A DNA stretch of 64,000 nt from Heliopora coerulea (lineage: Eukaryota > Cnidaria > Anthozoa > Scleralcyonacea > Helioporidae): NCBI GenBank assembly GCA_030142905.1, contig JASJOG010000011.1, positions 1,054,001 through 1,118,000 on the forward strand, read 5' to 3'. Below the pieces are notes generated by a model. That model did no database searches. It was not told the origin of the DNA and saw only the letters and a list, made by a program, of their open reading frames with translations. Each line of letters starts with the position of its first letter. Position 1 is the first letter of the stretch. Shown here in pieces: positions 15,960-25,687 of this stretch. Made by a program: the position numbers and the translations under genes.

Positions 15960-16838
15960 AATTATTGGCGGCCACGTCAATCTTGTATTATAATGCCCGT
16001 GCTCGGAAGTCCAGAAGCAAATCGCTTCTTCTCCGGTCGTACAAAGGAACTGAATACACAATATCTAAGAGTTCCTTAGCCTTGGAGTGAAATATTGTTT
16101 CAGGTTTGTCTTGTTGTAGAGTATAAACAGCAATGCCATACCAACATAATTATAATCACCTTCACCTACGAAAACGTCAGTTAATTTCTTTCGTTTTTAA
16201 CCTAATTTGGACTGGCCATATAAACTGGTATCACGATTCAAATTACTTATCACGTTTGTGTTTGACCCATATACTTATCCAAGAAAGTCGATGAAAATCA
16301 CTCTTTGGGTTTTTCTGAATTGTCTAATTTCAGAAAGTGCAAGAATAACTTGCATTTGTGGTCTAAACTTCTGAGCCCGCAAACTTGTTTACCCAAACTT
16401 CCGGTTGTTTTCAATTTCAAAAATAACACTATGGGAATTCTGTTTCATAAAGGATAGTATGTGGATCAAAACTGATATGATAAAGTTATAAATATATATA
16501 TATACACACAAAAACACATACATACAGGCATAGATACTTACACAGACATGCACACACACACATGTATACATATATATGTATTTCTTGTATTTGGATATAG
16601 TAGATAGAGGTTGAGAGAAAACCTTTCTTGAAAGAAAATACTTAAGAAACATTTTTCATTAATCAACTGTAATGACCAGTCATTATTGATCACTCAACTA
16701 CAGGTATATTCCAGTAAATCACAGTTTGTGCCTTTCACTGTACATATAGAGATTTTGAAATTTATTATATTACACTATTCTACATTAGTCTATAAATACA
16801 ACATACATAATGTTATGCCTAAATTGAGATAACAGTCC
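15960..16838. other. Intergenic region between SLC66A2 (5') and SSNA1 (3')
   Basis: Holds the SLC66A2 promoter side and the SSNA1 3' side. A TA/CA microsatellite occupies about 16490-16580 (tatatatacacacaaaaac). No exon was found. Confidence 0.5.
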
Positions 16839-18789
16839 TTAGGGCAGTTCAGCATCTTTTTTGAAATTTGATTGGCTTGTTGAGACTTTGTCTTTGCCCA
16901 CTTCTTTTTTCAGTACATGTAATAATGTTTGAGAGCTTTCTAAAATCTAAAAAAATAAACAAATATGTGAAGTCATTTAAGTATTGAATTAACCATCATT
17001 GTATTCAAACATTAAATTCAGAATCTGCAATACTTAATCAAAAATTAGTTTAATCATGTTTAAACCATGCCAATTTTGATGAACCATTTGAACTAAGTAA
17101 TGAAATACCTGACTTACAAAGAAACAACTAGACAACTTGCCCTTAGTTTCCATAAGCATTGGCAAACTCAAACCTATCCTATTTTGCTTATCTGCATGTG
17201 GAAAACTTTAGCCTACATGTTTATAAAGTAACCAAAATCCTACACAAGCTCTGACTGCATAAGCTCTGCTTTTTTCAGAGTACAAAGACTTGCCTGATAT
17301 CATTCTCATTTTATATATGACAACAGTGGCATAGTTGACAGGGTTTTGATTGTTTATTAGAGTACAGAGATATGGGTGAAGTGATAAGAATTTGTAAAAC
17401 CTTGGTTATTCATTTTTATAGGAGGGTAAACAAAAAGTGGGCTGTTATGTTCTGCCAACAGATTGTTGATCATTCCTTGTAGTACTTTTGGTGTATGATT
17501 GTTCAAGAACCTTGGACTAGAAGAAAGTGTCCTTGGCTTTGCCAAAAAGCCTTTTTGTCTACCTCAGCTAGGATACCCTTCTTAAATCTTGGGGGAAATG
17601 CTGAGACAGTCTACCAGGTAGATTACAAACACGTTTCTAGTAATATTAAGTATAACTTACCACAGGAGTGTGTTAAACTGATCTAGAAGACATAAATGCA
17701 TAAATTACAAAAAAATTGAACTACAGCAAGAATCCTTACTTTCATATATGCAGCTTCAGTTTCAGAAATAGTCTTGTCATATTCATTTCTAGAAGCAATC
17801 TTTTTTGCAAGGCTCTCATTGATTCTTGCAAGCCTTTCTGTTAAAATCCTCAAATCATTCTGAATTTTACATTTTTCTTCTTCTTCAATAAGGATTTGTT
17901 TCTGCAGTTCATCTCTTTTGTTGCACAGATCTTCAATGCCTATAAACAAGAAAAAAATAAGCACTTCATATATGAGTGCATATAAGAATTTTGGATTTCA
18001 CAGTTTGACCAACTGTTTTGCAAGGTTTTATATCAGAGTTTGAAGGGACCACCTACTGATGTCCATATACTAAAGATCCTAACATGGGATTTGTATAAAA
18101 AAAAAGTAAACAAACAAATAAACAATACAACTTGAATTAAAGTTACAATAATTCAGAAAGATTGAATGTTTTTACCATATGCATATGCAAAAGTGTAGTA
18201 CCCAGGTACTCTGTTTGGGCATGGACATTAGTCTGCACATGATTTCATCAGCACTCATGCATTTTCAAAGCTATGGACAAGGAAGCTGGGAGCACTTGAG
18301 TGCTCCATTCACCCAGAGCTCTGTTAAATCTGAATGATCATTTTTGTTTTCATGCCCAAGCACCATGTTAGAGCACCTCGTCTGAAGCAGGTCCTAAATG
18401 GTTCAATACCTCATATTATAAGAACTTAGTCATGCTATATGCGTTGTGTTCACTTATAGTAGGGTAGTACATATTCATCATTGCACAAACATTGTATAAC
18501 TAGGAAGCCTAATGCCTGAAAAGAACATTGATGCTTAAATGAAATATTCAATCTCATTTAGGGCTAATATATTCGTAAACGTCCTTTAACAAAAACACTT
18601 TATTTAGAATAAACAAAAACTTGTCTTACAGTTAGACAAGTGGAAGTTGCGAGTCGTCCACTTAAGCATACCGTGCAAGCATACTTTTTTTAATCGGCAC
18701 AATGCAAATAAAATAGCTGGGCAAGGCTGAGACTTACATTTTACAAGTTCATTGTTGTAACTTTGTAAAGCCGCTCCTTGCTGAGACAT
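16839..18789 (-). CDS. SSNA1: SSNA1 / NA14 microtubule-associated coiled-coil protein
   Basis: Three exons: 18789-18738 ([17 protein letters not shown], phase 1), 17939-17740 and 16946-16839, giving 119 residues, the same as human SSNA1. It is entirely coiled coil: [16 protein letters not shown]..., [39 protein letters not shown] and a short polar tail. SSNA1 forms head-to-tail filaments that bind and branch microtubules at centrioles, basal bodies and axonemes. The conserved TQQGAAL-like N-terminus and the IASRNE-D block are intact. Donors GTAAGT and GTAAGG and acceptors ttatag and ttttag are canonical. No anomaly was seen. Confidence 0.97.
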
Positions 18790-19794
18790 TTCTTGAATTA
18801 CTTAGCCGGCAAAATCTCTCCCCTTGGCTTTTTAAAAAGGAAGTGGAACACAAAAGCTAAGTGACGATTTCGCGCGTTGTTAAGTGACGTAACTTATACC
18901 CAGGCTTCTCCCACTTCCATAATGGTGTTCCATGGAGTGGATAAATAGCTCTAGGGGTAAATGGTGTTGAATAGTAAATGGTGTTAAATACGGTGGCGAC
19001 CTGAGAAGTACACCCAAAAAGGGAGCTCATCTTTCGTTTTGAATGGGAACAATTTTCCATCTTTTCATCTGGAGGCAGGAAAACATTCTTTACATCAGCT
19101 AAATTAAAATATCAAGGTAGACAGTTCGAAAACCGCCATTGATGCATTATTCCCATACAAACAAATTTCCGGTAAATTGTTCACTAATTTCTTTTGATGT
19201 TCTCTAACAGATGAGTTCGGCCTTCTCAGAGAATCATGGTTAACGCTTTCCTGACCCAGCAAAGATCAAGGTTCATTATTTTAGTTAAACGCCAGACGAT
19301 TTTGCTCGTCATCGGCGGAAATATCTTGCCCAGAAAGAGTTAACCAGGACAAAACTCGAAAGACACGCTTGAACCGTGGGGTTATATCGAGGTTATCTTT
19401 GTCCTTTGTCCTGAAAATCCATGATTTAGTGCTTGGTCCGAAATCGTCATTTAGTCTGGTATATAGCACGACAGTTGAACATACAGCCCGTTTGACACCC
19501 AATCTTTGTGGCGACCTAAATACTTCGAGGAAAAATATTCAAAAACAATTGCTATCTTATGGCCTCTACCAGAGCTATAAGCTGAGGAAAACCCAGCCGC
19601 TAACTATCAGCACATGAACACAACTTCAATTACACAGTACCTTCTATAAGATAAAAATAAGCAAACTTCTAAGCCGAGATTTTCGACGCATTTCCGTTGG
19701 ATTAAAATTTTGAAAATGTTAAGTTTCAACTGAATGACGGAAAGGGATTACCGAGTAAATTAACCCAGCAAAACAGGCTATCATAAGGTCTTTT
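18790..19794. other. SSNA1 upstream flank and repeat debris
   Basis: Contains the SSNA1 promoter side and, at about 19250-19360, a degenerate CCATTAAGG-family piece (aaacgccagacgattttgctcgtc). Small ORFs on both strands (for example 18857-19060) look like chance. No gene is supported. Confidence 0.45.
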
Positions 19795-20051
19795 TCAGAT
19801 TGCAGAGTAACCACTGCCCATGTTCCCCCAACCTTTGTAAAGTTCTAGAAATTTAGGTAAACCTGTAATGTTTGGAAACAAACTGTTCACTGACACTCGT
19901 ATTTTATGTCATGTTCGCTCTTACATTCCAACAACTGGCCGTTGCACTTTCCCCAAATTCCAGACGCGCCTGGCTGGTAAAATTCCTCATCTGAAATTTC
20001 TAGAAACTTTTCCCCGTGACCTCCTTTCCATTGCTGAGCGTTAGGATCCAT
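19795..20051 (-). CDS. Candidate small two-exon gene, unrecognised
   Basis: Exon 1 is 20051-19925 (MDPNAQQWKGGHGEKFLEIS..., 42 codons, phase 1, donor T/GTAAGA). Exon 2 is 19862-19795 (acceptor ttacag) and completes a Cys codon, then reads LPKFLELYKGWGNMGSGYSA to a TGA. The product is 64 residues, acidic-aromatic, with two cysteines (GKC, LEC). Phase agreement and canonical sites support it. The short length and absence of any family I know argue caution. It lies directly downstream of the Cys-rich membrane protein gene on the same strand. Confidence 0.4.
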
Positions 20052-20571
20052 TGGTGGTGGTGCAGGCGTCAGTATTTGAGCGCGAGTTCACCAAACAATA
20101 ACGTCACTATCATCAATTTACTCAAACACGGCAGGAGCTGAATAAATAACAAGAGTTTCGTAAGCCAGAAAAGGCTTACGAAATGACAAGATTGAGCACC
20201 GGGTTTAAGGATATCTAAAAGCAAGTTTACTATTGTTTACTCTTTTTGTAGGTTTACGATGCGTCGGTAAATAAAATCAAATGAGGTCCGGGTTTATTTT
20301 GAATAGGTTTCGATATCCCGTGAAGTCAAAAACTGTCTCTTTAGGCCGTTCCAGTCGCCCTGGACCTCGGGTAAAAAAAAAACCGATTCGTTTTTGCAAG
20401 CACTGAAAGCATGAATACACGAAGAAGCCTCCCTAGAATTAGTCTAACGGAGGTTTGGTTCACTATTTATTTTTTAGAGGACATTACAAATCTGTATAGT
20501 TGCATAACACCATACAAATATACAAAAATATATGTACGTAATTGACCTAAATCAAACCTAGTGCACAGCCT

Positions 20572-21060
20572 TTAAATGTTGTCGTCAGCCCGGATATCCA
20601 AACTGGATTCCAGCTTGAGCTTCAATGTTGATGTATAAACTATGATGAAAATGACACCAACTGTTGAGAACCACAACACACAAAGCGTTACGGGCGCCGG
20701 ATGTGTGGGGTTGCCTTCAATATTTCCAAAGCAAGGGCATCGCCCCCAAACATTCGCCGCGCATACGATTCGAGAACATGTATTTTTCTAATGTAATCGT
20801 TGAATCAAAGTCCTTTATAGACTGATGTAATAGTAAAGTGTCGGTTAAGTTTTGGTCACGAAAAGTTACAGTTAACATTTATGCAGCAAAGAGGTTTTCT
20901 GTATAATTCATTGCCATTTTTTTTTTAAAATGAAGGGTTAATTTAACATCTTTACTCGTCCTCCCGCCTCCAGTAATAAATTGCTCCGGTCGCGCCTTGC
21001 AAGCGTATCTTGAATATGAATGCGAATAGCCGATGAAATTGCCTTATGCCATTCTGTCAT
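20572..21060 (-). CDS. Small single-pass membrane protein with Cys-rich juxtamembrane segment, unrecognised
   Basis: Two exons in phase 0: 21060-20956 (MTEWHKAISSAIRIHIQDTL..., 35 codons, donor CGA/GTAAAG) and 20787-20572 (acceptor cattag), giving 106 residues. The second exon holds CSRIVCAANVWGRCPCFG (four cysteines), then a hydrophobic helix VTLCVLWFSTVGVIFIIVY and a short polar tail ending DIRADDNI. The topology is most simply one transmembrane helix near the C-terminus. An in-frame ATG at 21087 would add nine residues. I do not recognise the family. It sits between the RBM18 3' end and the 64-residue candidate, all on the minus strand. Confidence 0.55.
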
Positions 21061-21492
21061 TTTAAAGAGACCATTGAGTAAATTCATATTTCATTTTAAA
21101 CTAACTTTTCGTCGCTCCACGCAGCATCTCCGGATAGCAGACTATAATTTATTTACAATAAATGTAGCAAAATATGAGGATAAAAGGAACGGACACGTTG
21201 TCGGTAGGTCCTCTTTTTCTTAATCTTAAATACTTTCCGCAAACGACTTGCCACGACTTTTCATGTGGATGTATAAGTCTTACTTTCTTCTATGTCAACC
21301 GTACATCTGGTTTAAGCGAAACTTTCAGCAGAGACAGTTGAGGAACATATCTTTCAACTGGTTATGCTTTCTCAAAGACTATGTACTACAGACTTTCGAT
21401 ATTCATTTCCGACACCGTTCTTTAACCTTGCACAGTGATTCTTTATAATCCAGTTTGTCACCGTGCTCCATTTCTTACCCAGATAGCACCGT

Positions 21493-24400
21493 CTACTTGT
21501 AGTTTTTCGTGGTACTGTATGGCCGCCTGGTTTTAAGTCTGGCTTTTCTTGAAAGTTCCTTTCTCTGATCGCTTTGAAGCAGTAGTCGATGTTTTCCATG
21601 GAAGAGCGGAGGTTCCACGTTCCCTTCATCTTCCATCAGCTTCAGTTTTCCTTCAATGGCTCTGATTTTATCTTCTCGGCTGTTGTCAGAAGTTAAAGAA
21701 CGTTTAGGTTGTTTCACTGTGTGACAAATCATCTGAGTGAACGTGCGAAGTTTAATTTACTTCAAAATCACACAGGTGTCCTGGAACATTTTTGTACAAC
21801 AGGTGCGCCACATGCTCCACAACAAACAATAAGTTTGAAATGCTCGCAGATAAAACACTAGTTAACCACAACGGTATACATTATTTTGGAGCCCTGTCCT
21901 TCTCAAGCCTCTGGGCGATAACTTCTGAATTTTGCACTTAGATAATTTTTGAGACAATGGATTTGAAAGTGGGTAGATCTGCAGTTATCAAGTAAGAACT
22001 TAGGTGGAACGCACGATACGATGTCTTTTATTCACGAAAATCTGGTTCATCCATTTCCAGATTGGTAAAGCGATATCAATCTTCCATGTCCTTCCGACGC
22101 GCTTATCAGCACAAAACAAAAGTGGTTTTCTCGAATAGTTTCAAATGTTGTGTTTTCTAACAATATGAGAATTTCTAACTACTTTAACTGTATTCCTGCG
22201 AGAGCTCTTCCCTTGACGAGTAAAATTGTCTGGAAAGAGCTAATCATTAGTGCCCACAATGCAAATTTCCAGACTTACCTTGAACAAAGAGAAGCTCGTT
22301 GTAGAACACATGCCGTACGCTACATTGTGTGTGGTATTGTGCATATTTTCCCATTTTCCTATCACAATTCATGCAGCTTTTCGTTAATTTTTCATTGTCA
22401 TTTCCTTTCAAGTCAGGATATCAGCTAGTTTAATTTACGCTTTTTACTGTAACTTACCTTATGGCATCTACGGTCTCCTTTTGGTCAGTCTTATCGATCA
22501 CTCGTCCTGACTCATTATCCTAAAAAGAAGTTAATTTACGAGCATTTCATTTCAATTTATGAAGGAAAATGATGACTTTAGGCTATAATATAGCTAAAGA
22601 TAAAGGATAAAACACAGACCGAAAAATGTCATCTTGTGACTTGATATTCAAGTTAGAACAAGGAACAGACAAGTTGAAAACGGTAATATTTCGGCTCTAT
22701 TTTAGAGTCATCATCAAACCAAGTGATTTACTTAATTTCGTTGTTAATAACCGATGACATCATCCTTGTAATTGTACATATATATAACTTAGTGAGCTTT
22801 TGTAAATCACTTCGTCCGATGATGACTCTTAAATAGAGCAGAAATATTACCGTTTTCAACTTGTCTGTTTCTTGTTCTAACTTGAATATCAAGTCACAAG
22901 ATGACATTTTTCGGTTTGTGTTTTATCCTTTACTTTTTCAAATTGTCCACAGCTAAAGATGTTCCCCTGAAACATGCAAACAGATCAGGAAAAAAATATT
23001 TACCTTTAACCCATTAAGGGTCAGGGCACATCCCCTTGACGAATAAAATCGTCTGGTTTTAGCCGGAGTAAAATTGTCTGGCGTTAGCCAGAGTAAAATT
23101 ATAAAGTGTGCCCTTGCCCCTTAATGGGTTGAATCAAATTGTGAAGCCATAACAATAATGATTACATATTTTCAACATATGCGTTGCCTATGCGCTGCTA
23201 CAGTACGCTGACGTCTTCTTATCTGATCACATCATCAGCATATTGTGGCTGTGGCATAGGCAGCACATACATTGAGCCTGCTTCTTAGCTCGCCTGATCA
23301 GTCTCGTTGGCTCAATGGTTAGAGTGTCTCACTGGCCATCAGAAGGTTGTGGGTTCAATCCCCGTCTAAGGCTAAGAGTGTTTTTTTTTCTTTTTTTAAG
23401 GGTTTGAATTTGATGAAAGGCAGAGAAAAGGTGGAATTTCAGTCATTAATCCATTAAGGGGCAAGGGCACAGTCTAGTATTTTACCCTGGCTAACACCAG
23501 ACAATTTTTCTTCCCAACAGGAAAAGCCTTACTTCTTAATGAGCTACATAATGTATGAAATTTGAGGAGATATCCTTAAGGGGTAAGGGCACGCTTTAAC
23601 ATTTTACTCTGGCTAACATTAGATTATTTTACTTGCCAGAGGGATGAGCCCTGCCCCTTACTGGGTAAATGTAATTTTGGGTATTTTAAATTAACATTGT
23701 ATATTGCATCATTTTGCCAAGGAAGGTGACACTGTTAAGATAAAAATTCATTCATTTTGTTTGTGATGGAAATGACTGCATGATAGAAGTATTCCGTACT
23801 ATATTAATTTATATGGTGCTGTATTTCAAAAGTATAACTACCTTGTTCTTAACATGATCCTTGGCCCAGTGTACTTTTAATGTCTGTGATAAAACCACAT
23901 GACCATTTAGCTTCTGTAATGCCAGCTCAGCATCCTGATAATTGTAAATGTTATTACATCAATGAAAATTTCATGTAACTTTATAGTAGTATAATGTGGA
24001 CCAAATTGTAGTAACCAGCCCTAGTGTCCTTGGGGTGGGATACAGCATAAAATACAAATAAACAGTAACTCCGAATATTGTCAACATGTTCTTAGTGAAC
24101 ATTATTGACATTTTTATGACTAAAACCTAGTTGAAATGTAGATAATGTTCAATAAAAATATACTGACAATATTCAGAGTTACTGTTGTTTTGTGTTTCAT
24201 CAGAATACTCAGTGGTTCTGGTAATTTGTAACAGACAGCAATCAAGTCAAAAACAACTTTATCCCCTAACTGCCTAAACCAATGTACAACCCTCTGGAAT
24301 TAGATTACTGCATTTTGTATTACCAAAGGATGTCATAATTCGCACCAGTCAAAATGTTGACACCCAAATTGATATTTAAAATTGGTGGGCATTTGTGCAG

Positions 24401-25581
24401 TGGAGGACCCATGGCCTCAGACCCCTCCTTTTGGGGGTGGTGATTGTCATTAACTTGTCACTTATTCTTTATATATTAATATTGCAACTTCATAACTGGA
24501 TGATTCAGTCACAAAAGTAAACTTATCAAACAAATGCCACTTGCTTAAAGGTTTCTGGACTTTCACACAGCCTGACATCATTTGATACTGATAACACTTG
24601 GAGCATATATTATGTGTCTTAACACCTTGGAGCATAATTTAGAACCATAGACTTTGATAAATATTTTAAAATATAGAAAGTACTTTGTTAGACAACATTA
24701 GGAATTTCATGCACCAACACACGAGGTTTCGCCAGAGGTACCAACCCTGCCATCTCAAAACTCAAACTGTTAACTCCCCCCTTTTTTGCAAATCCTTTGT
24801 CCACCACTTACATGTCAGTTTGGCTGTCAGCATTTCAGACACAAAAATTTAAAAACAAAACAATTCTATGAAGATCAAATGCATAAGAGTCAATTTCCAA
24901 AACAAATGCCTGATTGTAATTTCAAACCATGTTTGAAATGCAGACTCAGTGGTTAGAATGCAAAGGGATGTATACTTCAATAACACAGAATGTGTTGATA
25001 ACACAAATATGACTCACACATTGATTGCTGGAGTCAGAAAATAAAACTGTGCTTTGTGATTCAACTGTAGTATCTGACCCTAAGAACACCAAGGGTTCAG
25101 ACACATAAGTTGATGTACAAGATTGAACATGACACTGACTTCAAGTTTACCTCTCTCTTTTTATATTCAACAAAGCAATAGGTTCGCGGTTCACCCTTGT
25201 TAGGACCAACGGTGTGAAACAGATATTCAAAGTTCTCCACTTCTCCATATCGTTGAATAAGTTTAAGTAAATTAAATCTGAAAATTGACATATGTGTTAA
25301 AATCAAGTAACTTGTTGACTAATTCTTATTTTGGTACTATTTTTCGAAAGTAAATTACGTCCGAAGAAGTAAACAGCAATAATCGCATTTACTCCTCCTT
25401 TTCTAATTTTAATTTAGTCTTTGGTTAAAATAAATATTAAATCTACATCACTATTTGTATTAACCTAACATCCTGCGACTTCTTTAAGAATTCGCAATTA
25501 AACTCAACACACATACTCGCTAAGCCGCTTATCAAGATTTCCAATCCATAATTTCTTTTCAGAAGTTGTATCTGAGCTCAT
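21493..25581 (-). CDS. RBM18: RNA-binding protein 18 (single RRM)
   Basis: Exons: 25581-25517, 25277-25151, 23934-23842, a cassette at 22519-22458 (or ending 22472), and 21732-21493. The RRM starts at once: KKLWIGNLDKRLSE (RNP2), LLKLIQRYGEVENFEYLFHT, EPRTYCFVEYKKRE (RNP1), DAELALQKLNGHVVLSQTLK, VHWAK. The C-terminal exon has the conserved DKIRAIEGKLKLMED helix and a basic RRPYSTTKNYK end. RBM18 is a nuclear single-RRM protein of unclear role. Exons 3 and 5 join in frame. The full 62-bp exon 4 would shift frame into TGA at the first codon of exon 5, while a shorter exon 4 (donor ACC/GTAGAT) keeps frame and gives 190 residues, the human length. The start codon faces the neighbouring plus-strand gene 106 bp away. 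Confidence 0.9.
22205..22245. repeat. Fragment of the CCATTAAGG-family core
   Basis: cttcccttgacgagtaaaat followed by tgtctggaaagagctaa matches the inverted core of the palindromic MITEs. The ends are missing. It lies in an RBM18 intron. Confidence 0.4.
22590..22940. mobile_element. Foldback element, family F (copy 2)
   Basis: Long inverted arms of about 110-120 bp. The left arm includes gaaaaatgtcatcttgtgac, cttgatattcaagttagaac and cggtaatatttcggctctat. The right arm is the inverse, ending aaaatgtc-type complement and tgttttatcctttact. The central 90 bp is AT-rich. It lies in RBM18 intron 3. Confidence 0.8.
23006..23130. mobile_element. Palindromic MITE, CCATTAAGGGG family (copy c)
   Basis: Starts ttaacccattaagggtcagg and ends cccttgccccttaatgggtt, so the ends are true inverted repeats. 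The centre has two successive cgtctgg...agccggagtaaaat blocks, an internal duplication of the hairpin core. It lies in RBM18 intron 3. Confidence 0.75.
23200..23395 (+). mobile_element. tRNA-derived SINE copy
   Basis: A pol III-type internal promoter is visible: box A-like tggctcaatggttagagt (about 23313) and box B-like gggttcaatcccc (about 23350). Preceding sequence cttagctcgcctgatcagtc and following ...cgtctaaggc plus a T-rich tail are shared with copies at 47.7 and 48.1 kb. The acceptor stem does not pair, so this is not a functional tRNA. Confidence 0.65.
23451..23540. mobile_element. CCATTAAGGGG-family MITE (copy d)
   Basis: taatccattaaggggcaagg...ccctggctaacaccagacaa...cttcttaatgagc. 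The left end and core are good; the right end is diverged. It is adjacent to copy e. Confidence 0.6.
23571..23670. mobile_element. CCATTAAGGGG-family MITE (copy e)
   Basis: ccttaaggggtaagggcacg...tctggctaacattagattat...gatgagccctgccccttact. It sits only about 30 bp from copy d, so two copies are nearly side by side in the RBM18 intron. Confidence 0.6.
24049..24200. repeat. Foldback repeat
   Basis: acaaataaacagtaactccg and aatattgtcaac are inverted at the right as tgacaatattcagagttact followed by gttgttttgtgttt. The arms are about 45 bp and the centre about 60 bp. Confidence 0.6.
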
Positions 25582-25687
25582 CTCTGGATGCTGACTCACA
25601 CAGATGATTCAACAAAAACCAATACACAGTTTTCCCTGGAGGCCGCCATGTTGATTAGGACCCAGTTCTTTTGCCAGAGTAACCAAA
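25582..25687. promoter_or_regulatory. Compact bidirectional promoter, RBM18 (-) / Lys-Ser-rich gene (+)
   Basis: Only 106 bp lie between the RBM18 ATG (25581, minus) and the plus-strand ATG (25688). The segment includes ggaggccgccatgttg, with a CCAT box resembling a YY1-type site (known to mark divergent housekeeping promoters). I see no TATA box. Both 5' UTRs must fit here or overlap. Confidence 0.6.

Noticed and set aside
16389..16652. 87-codon Tyr/Cys/Val-rich minus-strand ORF
   Set aside because: Arises from the TA/CA microsatellite near 16500.
18857..19060. 67-codon minus-strand ORF upstream of SSNA1
   Set aside because: Lies in the SSNA1 promoter flank and shows no known motif or splice partner.
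23302..23372. Possible functional tRNA gene
   Set aside because: Box A and B are present, but the acceptor stem does not pair and the anticodon stem has a mismatch. It shares flanks with other copies, so it is a SINE head.
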